Source of the DNA: Burkholderiaceae bacterium
Lineage (GTDB): Bacteria; Pseudomonadota; Gammaproteobacteria; Burkholderiales; Burkholderiaceae_E
Reading direction: 5' to 3'
Assembly (NCBI GenBank): GCA_024235875.1
Contig: JACKLP010000001.1
Span: forward strand, 186,001 to 250,000
Length of the DNA: 64,000 bases
Shown piece after piece: positions 25,914-35,300 of this stretch. A model generated the notes under the pieces. The model had not been told where the DNA came from. It worked only from the letters and a program-made list of their open reading frames with translations, and ran no database searches. Both the position numbers and the translations under genes were made by a program. Position 1 is the stretch's first letter. Every line of letters starts with the position of its first letter.

Positions 25914-27274
25914 TGCGCTCGATCCGGCGCAATCTGACCACCGCGATGCTCGCGGCGATCGTGCTCGCGGTCGCGCTCACCGCGGGCTTCGTCTACCGTG
26001 ACATCCGAAGCCGTACCGACGATCTGCTCGACGCCCAGTTGCGCCAACTGGTCCTGACAGTCCCGGCGCCGCGCTCGCCGATGCTCTACGACTCGCCGTT
26101 CGATCGCAATGGACAGGAAGACATCGTGATCCAGATGTGGGACGAACGCGGTGTCCGCCTCTATCACTCGACCCGCCGTTGGCGCATGCCGCGCCTGGCG
26201 CAACTCGGTTTCGCGACCGTGGAGACGCCCGACGGTCCACTGCGGGTGTATTCGGCGCTGCGCGATGGCGTGGTCGTGCAAGCGGCGCAACCGATCGCCG
26301 TCAGACGGGAGGTCGCCGCCGGCATGGCGGCGCGCCAGGTGCTACCGCTGGCGCTGTTGGGGGTCGCGCTCGCGATTCTGGCCGGCGTGATCGTATCGCG
26401 CGGGCTCGCCCCGCTTGGCGCGGTGCGCCGCGCGCTCGCGCACCGCACCCCTGGATCGCTGCAGCCGCTGGACGCACATGACCTACCCGATGAGTTGCAA
26501 CCGGTGGTGGGCGAGATGAACGCGCTTCTGCAACGCCTCGATCGCGCGATCGGCGAGCAACGCTCGTTCGTTGCGGACGCCGCCCACGAGCTGAGGACCC
26601 CCTTGACGGCGCTGCAGCTACAGATCGGTGCACTGAGCGCGGCTCGAGACGAGCGCGAGCGCACCGAGGGCCTCACCGCACTTCGCGAGGGGGTCGCCCG
26701 AATGAACGCGCTGGTCGGTCAGTTGCTCACGCTGGCTCGCCAGGAGCCCGGCGTCGGCGCCGACACCCGCCAGTTCGAGCCCGTCGACCTGGTCGAGCTC
26801 GCGCGCTCGGCGGTCGTCGAGTTCGCGACCATCGCCCATCGCCACGGCATCGATCTCGGCCTGGCCGAGAAACTCGACCCGGTGAGCGTCGAGGCCGACG
26901 CCGCCGCGCTGCGCACCCTCATTTCCAACCTGATCGGCAATGCGCTGCGCTATACGCCGGCCGGTGGGCGAGTCGACGTCTGGGCGGGTCTCCTGGACGA
27001 AGTACCGGTGCTTCGCATCGACGACTCGGGGCCGGGCATCGCGGCCGAGCATCGCGATCGTGTCTTCGACCGCTTCTACAGGGTCCCTTCCGACGAGACT
27101 GTCGAACTCCACTCCGCGTTCGGCAGCGCAGGCAGCGGGCTCGGCCTGTCGATCGTGCGAAGGATTGCCGAGCGGCATCACGCACGTGTCGAGCTGGGCG
27201 ACTCGCCCCAAGGTGGCTTGCGCGCGACGGTTCGATTCCAACGGTCCGAGACAACTCGATCGCAACGCGCTTAA
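25913..27274 (+). CDS. Sensor histidine kinase (QseC-like)
   Basis: 453 residues. Two membrane helices (~10-28 and ~142-162) flank a ~110-residue periplasmic sensor region. A HAMP-like linker follows, then the HisKA dimerisation helix with phospho-acceptor His225 (FVADAAHELRTPLTALQLQI). The ATPase domain has the N box (LISNLIGNALRYTP), G1 box (DDSGPGIAAEHRDRVFDRFY) and G2 box (GSGLGLSIVRRI). It should phosphorylate the regulator encoded just upstream. Its stop codon TAA is itself part of the first CTTAAG repeat in front of the protease gene. Confidence 0.9.
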   Translation: MRSIRRNLTTAMLAAIVLAVALTAGFVYRDIRSRTDDLLDAQLRQLVLTVPAPRSPMLYDSPFDRNGQEDIVIQMWDERGVRLYHSTRRWRMPRLAQLGFATVETPDGPLRVYSALRDGVVVQAAQPIAVRREVAAGMAARQVLPLALLGVALAILAGVIVSRGLAPLGAVRRALAHRTPGSLQPLDAHDLPDELQPVVGEMNALLQRLDRAIGEQRSFVADAAHELRTPLTALQLQIGALSAARDERERTEGLTALREGVARMNALVGQLLTLARQEPGVGADTRQFEPVDLVELARSAVVEFATIAHRHGIDLGLAEKLDPVSVEADAAALRTLISNLIGNALRYTPAGGRVDVWAGLLDEVPVLRIDDSGPGIAAEHRDRVFDRFYRVPSDETVELHSAFGSAGSGLGLSIVRRIAERHHARVELGDSPQGGLRATVRFQRSETTRSQRA

Positions 27275-27307
27275 GCTGCGCTTAATCGTCGCTAAGCCGG
27301 CCCTAAG
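27270..27307 (+). promoter_or_regulatory. Double PmrA/QseB-like box before the DegP-type protease
   Basis: Four half-sites: CTTAAG (27270), CTTAAT (27281), GCTAAG (27291) and CCTAAG (27302), forming two pairs each with 11 bp period. The second pair (TAAGCCGGCCCTAAG) nearly matches the box before the response regulator (TAAGCCGCGCCTAAG). The ATG follows 60 bp later. Confidence 0.65.
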
Positions 27308-27367
27308 CCCCGCCGCACACGCTCCTCGTAAGCTGTCGTTACCAGCAACCCGTAGGAGATTCGACGA

Positions 27368-28807
27368 ATGAACACCCCCAAGCCCCAATCCCCAAAACGC
27401 CCGAAACTCTCGCACCTGGCCGTCGCAATGGCCGCTGCGGGCATGATCGGCCTCGGCGGCATCGGCCTCGCGCATTCCCGCGCGCTCGAGCCGGCCGCCA
27501 CCGCTTCGGTGCCTGCTGCACGCGTCGCCCTGCCCGACTTCTCCCAGCTCGTGAAGCAAAACGGGCAGGCGGTCGTCAACATTTCCGTATCCAAGAAACC
27601 CGAGGCCGCGGGGCCCGGGCTGCGCGGCGGCGACGATCCGTTCGGTTGGTTCTTCCGTGACTTGCCGCGGCGTCAGACACCGGTTCGTGGCGTCGGGTCC
27701 GGCTTCATCGTCTCGGCCGACGGCTACATTCTCACCAACGCCCATGTCGTCGATGGCGCGGATGAAGTCACGGTCCGGATGAGCGACCGCCGCGAGATGA
27801 AGGCACGGGTCGTGGGCTCGGATTCCCAGACCGACGTCGCGGTGATCAAGGTCGATGCGACCGGATTGCCGACCGTCCGGCTGGGCGACTCGCAAGCGGT
27901 ATCGGTCGGGCAATGGGTCGTCGCCATCGGCTCACCCTACGGCCTGGAGAGCACGGTCACCGCCGGCATCGTCAGCGCAACCTCGCGCGCGCTGCCCAGC
28001 GAGGGCTATGTGCCATTCATTCAGACCGACGTCGCGGTAAACCCGGGCAATTCGGGTGGACCGCTATTCGACCTCGACGGTCGGGTCATCGGCATCAATT
28101 CGCAGATCTACAGTCGCACCGGCGGATGGCAGGGCTTGTCCTTTGCGATCCCCATCGACGTCGCCATCCGCGTCAAGGATCAGCTCATCAGTGATGGAAA
28201 GGTCACGCGCGGTCGCCTGGGCGTCGGCATCCAGGAGATGAGCGAGCCGCTGGCGAAGTCGTTCGGCCTCGACAAGCCACGCGGTGCAGCGGTGACCTCG
28301 GTCGAACCCGACAGCGCGGCCGCTCGTGCCGGCCTGAAAGCGGGCGACGTGATTCTGGCGCTCGACGGCAAGCCGGTGGAGCGCACGATCGACCTGGCCC
28401 GCCGGGTTGCCGAGCGAAAGCCCGGCAGCGAGGTAAAGCTGGAGATCTGGCGTGATGGCTCGAGACAGGAAATCGCCGCCAGGCTGGGGCAGCAGCAAAC
28501 CAAGCAGCTCGCGGCCGCGGCAAGCGACACCGACAAGGGTCGACTCGGCGTCGCGGTCCGCTCACTCGAGAAGTCCGAAGCCGCGGCACAAGGCCTCGAC
28601 GGCGGTCTCGTCGTCGAGGCTGCGGACGGCGCCGCCGCACGCGCCGGCATCCAACCCGGAGACGTGATCGTCTCGATGAACGGTCGGCCGGTGGACAAGC
28701 CCGCCCAGCTGCGACAGATGCTGGAGAAGGCCGGCGATCGAATTGCGATCCTAGTCAAGCGCGGGGATGCGCGCCTGTTCGTACCGGTCGAACTGGAACA
28801 CGGCTGA
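27368..28807 (+). CDS. Periplasmic DegP/DegQ-type serine protease with two PDZ domains
   Basis: 479 residues with an N-terminal hydrophobic signal segment (LAVAMAAAGMIGLGGIGLA). The trypsin-like domain has His126 (ILTNAHVVDG), Asp156 (SDSQTDVAVIKVD) and Ser229 (NPGNSGGPLFD). PDZ1 (~265-360) includes GVGIQEM and AARAGLKAGDVILALDGKPV; PDZ2 (~385-475) includes AARAGIQPGDVIVSMNGRPV. Such proteases degrade or refold damaged envelope proteins. It differs from the mucD copy at 63.3 kb and is placed under a two-component system, suggesting a stress-regulated paralogue. A Do-family annotation is firm; the exact class (DegP, DegQ or MucD) is not. Confidence 0.9.
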   Translation: MNTPKPQSPKRPKLSHLAVAMAAAGMIGLGGIGLAHSRALEPAATASVPAARVALPDFSQLVKQNGQAVVNISVSKKPEAAGPGLRGGDDPFGWFFRDLPRRQTPVRGVGSGFIVSADGYILTNAHVVDGADEVTVRMSDRREMKARVVGSDSQTDVAVIKVDATGLPTVRLGDSQAVSVGQWVVAIGSPYGLESTVTAGIVSATSRALPSEGYVPFIQTDVAVNPGNSGGPLFDLDGRVIGINSQIYSRTGGWQGLSFAIPIDVAIRVKDQLISDGKVTRGRLGVGIQEMSEPLAKSFGLDKPRGAAVTSVEPDSAAARAGLKAGDVILALDGKPVERTIDLARRVAERKPGSEVKLEIWRDGSRQEIAARLGQQQTKQLAAAASDTDKGRLGVAVRSLEKSEAAAQGLDGGLVVEAADGAAARAGIQPGDVIVSMNGRPVDKPAQLRQMLEKAGDRIAILVKRGDARLFVPVELEHG

Positions 28808-28863
28808 GCACGGTGCGACGAGCGGGTGCAGCCGATCTGGCGAGCACCCGACCGCAAGCCCAT

Positions 28864-28905
28864 CGCGATGGATCGCCCCGACGACTGCCGGGGCGATCCA
28901 TCGCG
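28864..28905. terminator. Perfect 17 bp hairpin after the DegP-type gene
   Basis: Arms 28864-28880 (CGCGATGGATCGCCCCG) and 28889-28905 are exact reverse complements around an 8 nt loop. There is no T run on either side, so it may stabilise the protease mRNA 3' end or act with Rho. No second copy was seen in the window. Confidence 0.5.
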
Positions 28906-28997
28906 TCTGCAAGCCCTCGCCGCGGTGACCCTCCGGGCTCGCCCCGGCACAAAGTCAATACAATGACAGCTCAGTCGCTGCGTGACGGGGAGGCACC

Positions 28998-29870
28998 ATG
29001 AGCGATCTCGACGTCCCGCCGTCGGTACTACGGGCTTTCGTGCAGGTGGCCCGCCTGCGCAGCTTTTCCCGCGCCGCCCGGGTCCTGAAGTCGCGCCAGT
29101 CCACGGTGAGCACTCAGATCAAGCGGCTCGAGGATCAGGTCGGCCAGTCGCTGTTCGCCAGATCGACCCGCAAGGTCGAGCTCACGCCATTGGCGGACCG
29201 CCTGCTACCGATCGCCGAAGAGATCCTGGAGCTGCAAGCGATCGCTGCCGCCCGCCTGTTGGACGCGCCACTGACGGGTGCGGTGCGCCTGGCGGCCAGC
29301 GAGCCGTTGTTCGCGGTCTATGAGATCGACCGCATGCTGTCGCGATTCGCCCATACGCACCCGGGCATCGAACTGGATCTGCAAGTCGCCGACGAAGCCG
29401 CCCTGCCAGCGCTTGTCATCGATTCGAACACCGAGGCCGACCTGGCACTTTGCACGGTCGCGATCAGCGGCTTCGAGGCGCGCTCCCTGCGTCGCGAACG
29501 CCTGATGTGGGTCGGTGCCCGCGGGGTCGAAACCGACGCGGCCCTACGGGGTTCCATCGTCGCGGTCCCGCCCTTTGCGCCGGCCAGCGCCTCCGCGCTC
29601 GAAGGCAAGAGAGTGCTGCGATCGAGCAGCCTGGACGCGGCGATTCGGCTGGTTCGCGCCGGGCTGGGGGCCATGTTGCTGCCCGAATCCGAGCTCGCCC
29701 GCTTTGACATGGTCGTTCTGGATCGCACCAACTTGCCGATCCAACGCGGCCTGGATCTCTATCTCAATGTTCGCCTGCAACCGGACCCGGCAATCGCCGC
29801 GCTTCGAAACCAGCTCATGCACTGGATGTCGAGCCGACGCCGTAGCGCGCTCGCCCAGGCCGAGCGCTGA
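28998..29870 (+). CDS. LysR-family transcriptional regulator
   Basis: 290 residues from ATG 28998 behind a strong GGGGAGG. The N-terminal winged helix (~5-62) reads VLRAFVQVARLRSFSRAARV followed by STVSTQIKRLEDQVGQSLF, as in LTTRs. The effector domain (~90-285) binds an unknown inducer. It is convergent with the acyl-CoA dehydrogenase pair (26 bp gap), not in the divergent layout that usually identifies a target, so its regulon cannot be assigned. Confidence 0.88.
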   Translation: MSDLDVPPSVLRAFVQVARLRSFSRAARVLKSRQSTVSTQIKRLEDQVGQSLFARSTRKVELTPLADRLLPIAEEILELQAIAAARLLDAPLTGAVRLAASEPLFAVYEIDRMLSRFAHTHPGIELDLQVADEAALPALVIDSNTEADLALCTVAISGFEARSLRRERLMWVGARGVETDAALRGSIVAVPPFAPASASALEGKRVLRSSSLDAAIRLVRAGLGAMLLPESELARFDMVVLDRTNLPIQRGLDLYLNVRLQPDPAIAALRNQLMHWMSSRRRSALAQAER

Positions 29871-29896
29871 CGCGCCCGGCCCGGCGGCCGGATACC

Positions 29897-31063
29897 TCAG
29901 CCCGCCTCGTAGAGCGCGGCATCCTCGCGCGCGAAGCGAGCCAGGTGATGGTCGGCATCGCCGAAAACCTGGGCCAGCATGGTCAGGCGCTTGAAGCTGT
30001 GCGAGACCTTCATTTCCTGGGTCATTCCCATTCCGCCGTGGAGCTGGATCGCCTCTTGCCCTACCTGGCGCGCAGCATCGGCCACCTTGATCTTCGCGGC
30101 CGAGACCGCGCGACGGCGCTCGCCCGCGCTCAGCTTGCCGGCCGATGCATCATCGAAGCGCGAGCAGGCGAGCAACACGATCGATTTCGACTGGAAGGCG
30201 GAAACGGTCATGTCGACCATCCGATGCTGCAAAGCCTGGAAAGACCCGATCGGCGCACCAAACTGCTTGCGCGTCTTGAGGTACTCCAGGGTCATGGCAT
30301 TGGCATCGTTCATCACGCCAACGGCCTCGGCACAGTAGAGCAATGAACCGAAGTCGGCCGCCTCGTCGAGCAGCGCATAGGCGGCGCCCGCCTCGCCGAT
30401 TCGGCACGAATCGGACACCTTCACGCCCGACAGGCTGAGATCGGCCGCGCGCAAGTTGTCGACCGTGCGCAGGGTCTTCATCTGCAGGCCCTTGGCCTGG
30501 GCGTCGACCAGGAACAACGAGATTCCGTCCTCGTCGTCCGGGCGCCCGGCCGTCCGGGCGCTGACCAGCAAGCGGTCCGCCATCGGGGCGTGGACGACCA
30601 GGCTCTTCTCGCCGTCCAGGACCCAGTTATCGCCGGCACGCTTCGCCGAGGTCGTCACGCTGGAGAGCCGATAGCGCGAATCGCGCTCGCCATGCGCAAG
30701 CGCGAGCTTGCACTCTCCGCCCACGACCGCCTCGAGGACCTCGCCACGCACCGGATCGGCGCCGCCGGCGGCAACGAGCCGCGCACAGATCAAGGTGGAG
30801 ACATAGGGCTCGACGACCAGTCCCGTTCCCATCGCGGCCATGACGCTGATCATGCCCGTCGTGCCGGCACCGAATCCACCGTCGGCCTCGGCCAGCGGCA
30901 AGCCCAGCAGGCCCATCTCGGCGATCGCCCCCCAGACCTCGGGGCTATAGCCCTCGTCGGTGCGCGTGATCGCCATGCGGCGCTCGAAGCCGTAGTCCTT
31001 CTCGATCAGCCGGTTGACGCTGTCGGCCAGCAACTGTTCTTCTTCGCTCAGTGTGAAATCCAT
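29897..31063 (-). CDS. Acyl-CoA dehydrogenase (pimeloyl-CoA dehydrogenase small-subunit type)
   Basis: 388 residues. The acyl-CoA dehydrogenase fold is recognisable from MDFTLSEEEQLLADSVNRLI at the N terminus, a middle beta domain, and FGAPIGSFQALQHRMVDM in the C-terminal helical domain with LHGGMGMTQE at its end. The best match by pattern is the PimD-type small subunit that works with a PimC-type partner on dicarboxyl- or medium-chain acyl-CoAs. It follows the second dehydrogenase gene by 20 bp on the same strand, so the two form an operon. An electron-transfer flavoprotein would be the acceptor. Confidence 0.82.
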   Translation of the reverse strand: MDFTLSEEEQLLADSVNRLIEKDYGFERRMAITRTDEGYSPEVWGAIAEMGLLGLPLAEADGGFGAGTTGMISVMAAMGTGLVVEPYVSTLICARLVAAGGADPVRGEVLEAVVGGECKLALAHGERDSRYRLSSVTTSAKRAGDNWVLDGEKSLVVHAPMADRLLVSARTAGRPDDEDGISLFLVDAQAKGLQMKTLRTVDNLRAADLSLSGVKVSDSCRIGEAGAAYALLDEAADFGSLLYCAEAVGVMNDANAMTLEYLKTRKQFGAPIGSFQALQHRMVDMTVSAFQSKSIVLLACSRFDDASAGKLSAGERRRAVSAAKIKVADAARQVGQEAIQLHGGMGMTQEMKVSHSFKRLTMLAQVFGDADHHLARFAREDAALYEAG

Positions 31064-31083
31064 GTCTCGTCTCGCTCGCTGCG

Positions 31084-32262
31084 TCAGAGGCCGAGGGCCG
31101 CCTTGGAAATGATATTGCGCTGGATCTCGTTGGATCCGGCGTAGATGCTCGTCTTGCGGAAGTTGAAGTAGCGCGGCGCCACCATCGCCTCGAACGAGTC
31201 GAAGCCATCGTAGTGCAAGGGCTTGAACGACTGTGCCCGCGGTCCGTAGACCTGCATCAGCAATTCGGTGATCGCCTGCTGGATCTCGGTGCCCTTGATC
31301 TTGAGCATCGAGACCTCGGGACCGATCTGGCCGGTGCGGCGAACCTCGTCGACGAACTGCATGTTCGAGATCTCGAGGGCCATCAATTCGACCTCGACTC
31401 TGGCCAGCCGGTCGCGGAAGCGCACGTCTTCCATGAGCGGACGACCATCGACCATGGTCTTGGATGCAATGGACTTGAGCTTGCGCAACTCACGCTTGGA
31501 GCCGCCGATGCGCCCCGTGTTCAGGCGCTCGTGGCCCAGCAGGTACTTGGCGACGGTCCAGCCCTTGTTCTCCTCGAAGACGAGGTTCTCGACCGGTACC
31601 TTGACGTCCTCGAAGAAGACCTCGTTGACCTCGTGCCCCTCGTCGAGCAGGATCAGAGGGCGCACCGTTATGCCCGGCGTCTTCATGTCGATGAGCAGGA
31701 AGCTGATGCCTTCCTGGCGCTTCGGCGACGAATTGTCGGTGCGCACCAGGCAGAAGATCCAGTCGCCGAAATGGCCCAGCGTCGTCCAGATCTTCTGGCC
31801 ATTGACCACGTAGTGATCACCCTTGCGCTCGGCGCGGGTCTTGAGCGACGCGAGGTCCGAACCCGATCCGGGCTCGGAGTAACCCTGGCACCAGAAGTCG
31901 TCGCAGTTGTAGATGCGGGGCAGATAGTGCTTCTTCTGTGCATCCGAGCCGAACTTGAGCAGAACCGACCCGCACATCGTGATGCCGAACGGCACGATCT
32001 GCGGGGCCCCGGCGATGGCCGCCTCTTCTTCGAAGATGAATCGCTGGACCGCGTTCCAACCGGTTCCGCCCCACTCGACCGGCCACGACGGCGCCACCCA
32101 GCCCTTCTTGGCCAGGATCTTGTGCCAGCGTACCAGGTCGTCCTTGCTCAGCTCCTCGTAGTTGAGCATCTTCTCGCTCAGATCGGCGGGTATGTTCGCC
32201 GTCAGCCACGAGCGCACTTCTTCGCGGAATGCATTCTCTTCGTCGGAATAGGTCAGATCCAT
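31084..32262 (-). CDS. Acyl-CoA dehydrogenase (pimeloyl-CoA dehydrogenase large-subunit type)
   Basis: 392 residues. The N terminus MDLTYSDEENAFREEVRSWL, the flavin-binding region GYSEPGSGSDLASLKTRAER, KIWTTLGHFGDWIFCLVRT and FNFRKTSIYAGSNEIQRNII near the C terminus mark a full-length acyl-CoA dehydrogenase of the PimC/FadE17-like group. It is the first gene of the pair, 127 bp downstream of purL on the same strand. The enzyme introduces the alpha-beta double bond of acyl-CoA thioesters using FAD. The physiological acyl chain is not defined by the context. Confidence 0.84.
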   Translation of the reverse strand: MDLTYSDEENAFREEVRSWLTANIPADLSEKMLNYEELSKDDLVRWHKILAKKGWVAPSWPVEWGGTGWNAVQRFIFEEEAAIAGAPQIVPFGITMCGSVLLKFGSDAQKKHYLPRIYNCDDFWCQGYSEPGSGSDLASLKTRAERKGDHYVVNGQKIWTTLGHFGDWIFCLVRTDNSSPKRQEGISFLLIDMKTPGITVRPLILLDEGHEVNEVFFEDVKVPVENLVFEENKGWTVAKYLLGHERLNTGRIGGSKRELRKLKSIASKTMVDGRPLMEDVRFRDRLARVEVELMALEISNMQFVDEVRRTGQIGPEVSMLKIKGTEIQQAITELLMQVYGPRAQSFKPLHYDGFDSFEAMVAPRYFNFRKTSIYAGSNEIQRNIISKAALGL

Positions 32263-32389
32263 CCGGGGTCTCCCCTTGCTTGATGCTTGAAGTCAGACCG
32301 GCCTGGGTCACGCGCGACGCGACCAAGGCCGGAAAATTCCGCCGGCGGCAAGACATGCGCCGGGCTCAACTCTTGATTATCGCGCGCGA

Positions 32390-35300
32390 TCAACCGACCC
32401 AGGCACGCGCATTCCGGAACATTCGCAGCCATGGCGACGCCTCGCCGAGCCCCGGTGGGCGCCAGCTCATCTGGACCGAACGAAAGACCCGCTCCGGGTG
32501 CGGCATCAGGATCGTCGCACGCCCGTCGGCGCTGGTGAAGCCCGTGAGTCCCTGCGGGGAACCGTTGGGATTGGCCGGATAGCGCGCGGCCACCGTCCCA
32601 TCGGTCTCGATGTAGCGCATCGACGCAAGGACCCCATCGCTGCCGTATTCGCCGAAGTCGACCCGACCTTCACCATGCGAGACCGCCACCGGCATCCGGC
32701 TGCCCGCCATGCCGGCGAAAAGGATCGACGGCGACGGCAGTACCTCTACCATCGAGAGGCGGGCCTCGAACTGCTCCGATCGATTGCGAACGAAACGCGG
32801 CCAACGCGCCGCGCCCGGAATGATGGCCTTGAGCTGGGACAACATCTGGCAGCCATTGCACACGCCCAGCGAAAAGGTATCGGGCCGGGAGAAGAAGATG
32901 CTGAAGGCCTCGGCCATTGGCCCGTTGTAAAGAACCGAACGGGCCCAACCGCTGCCGGCGCCCAGCACGTCGCCATACGAGAACCCGCCACAGGCAGCCA
33001 GCCCCAGGAATTCGTCGAGCCGTTGTCGCCCGCTGGCGAGATCGGTCATGTGCACGTCGATGGCCTCGAACCCGGCCTGCGTGAACGCCGCGGCCATCTC
33101 GAGATGACCGTTCACCCCTTGCTCGCGCAGGATGGCGACCCGCGGACGCGCGCCGGTCGCGATCATTGGAGCAGCCACGTCCTCGGCGGGATCGAAGACC
33201 GGCTCGCAGGCCAGGCCCGGCGTGTCGGTCTCCGGGATCGAGTCGAACTCTTCCTGAGCACAGGCGGGATCGTCACGCAGCGCGGCGATGCGATAACTGG
33301 TCTCGCTCCAGATCCGCTGCAATTCGGCCCGAGGCTCGCTGAAGACGCACCGGCCGTCGCGATAGAACGCGATCCGGTCATCCTCGATCGGCTTTCCGAC
33401 CGCATGTGACAGTGCTCCCAGGCCCTTGTCGCGAAGCAGCCGCAGCACCGGATCCCGGTCCTCGGCGCGCACCTGCAAGACGGCGCCGAGCTCCTCGTTG
33501 AAAAGCGCGGCCAGTGTCAGTTCGTTGCGCTGCACCGCCACCTGCTCGGGCCGGATCTTGTAGTCGCCCCAGTCGCTGACGCTCGGGTCGATGGTCAGCA
33601 TGTCCAGATTGACCCCGACACCACAACGCCCGGCGAAGGCCATCTCGCAGATGGTCGCGAACAGGCCACCATCCGAGCGGTCATGGTAGGCGAGCAGGCG
33701 CCCTTCCCTCGCCAGTTCAGCGACCGTCTCGACCAGCGCCGCCAGCGCGGCCGGATCGTCGAGGTCCGGGCAGGTATCGCCCACCTGCGCACTGACCTGG
33801 GCCAGCACCGAGCCCCCGAGACGGCGCCGCCCGCCACCAAGATCGACCAGGATCAGGGCGGTCTCGACCGAGGGGTCGAGTTGGGGCGTCACGGCTCGGC
33901 GGACATCGCTGACCGCGCTCCAGGCACTCACGATGAGCGAGGTCGGCGACGTGACCGAGCGATCGCCGGCATCGTCGCGCCACTGGGTCCGCATCGACAG
34001 CGAATCCTTGCCGACCGGAATGCTCACGCCAAGCGCCACGCACAACTCGCTGGCGGCGTTCACGGCCCGGAACAGATCGGCATCCTCGGCTGGATCACCG
34101 CAGGCGGCCATCCAGTTGGCGGACAATTTCACCCGCCCAAGCGAGTCGATTCCGGCGGCGGCCAGGTTGGTCAATGCCTCGGCGATCGCGAGGCGAGACG
34201 CGGCCGCCGGATCGATGACCGCGACCGGCGTGCGTTCCCCCATCGCCAGTGCATCGCCTCGATGGCCGGTGAAATCCACCAGGCCGATCGCACAATCGGC
34301 GACCGGTACCTGCCAAGGCCCCACCATCTGGTCGCGAGCGCTCAGCCCGCCGACCGTGCGATCGCCGATCGTGATGAGGAACGACTTGCTGGCCACCGTC
34401 GGCGCGCGCAGGACCGCTGCCGCCATCGCGCCCAGATCGAGGCCGGCGACGTCGATCGGGGCCAGTCGCCGAATGCGAGTCTCGCCCGTTCGATGCATCT
34501 TCGGCGGCTTGCCGAGCAACACCTCCATGGGCATGTCGACCGGATCCCGCGACCCGGAGCGCACCGACTCGTGCCCGGCCGCGCCGGTCACTTCACCGAC
34601 CAGGCGCAAGCGGCCATCGTCCGTGACCCGTCCAACGACCGAGAACGGGCAGCGTTCACGCTCGCACAGGAAGCGAAACAACGCCAGTGATTCCGGCGCG
34701 AGCGCGAGCACATAGCGTTCCTGCGCTTCATTGCACCAGATCTCGGCGGGCGAAAGCCCCGAGGCTTCGAGTGGCACGCTCGCCAACTCGAAGCGCGCGG
34801 ACCTGCCCGCATCGTGGACGATCTCCGGGAACGCATTGGACAGCCCACCGGCCCCGACGTCGTGCACCGACTCGATGGGGTTGTCCGCGCCCATCGCCCA
34901 GCAGCGGTCGAGCACCTCCTGTGCACGTCGCTGGATTTCGGGGTTGCCGCGCTGGACCGAATCGAAGTCGAGCTCGGCGGTGTTCGTGCCCGTCCCCATG
35001 CTGGAGGCCGCGCCGCCACCAAGACCGATCCGCATACCGGGGCCGCCGAGCTGGATCAGCAGCGCACCGGCTGCCAGACCGTTCTTGTGCGTATGACGAG
35101 CGTCGATACTGCCCACGCCGCCAGCGATCATGATCGGCTTGTGGTACCCGCGCATCCGCCCTGCGACGTTCTGCTCGTAGGTGCGGAAATAGCCCAGCAG
35201 GTTCGGCCGGCCGAACTCGTTGTTGAACGAGGCGCCGCCGATCGGCCCGTCGATCATGATCTGCAGCGCCGACGCGATACGATCCGGACGCCCGTATGGC

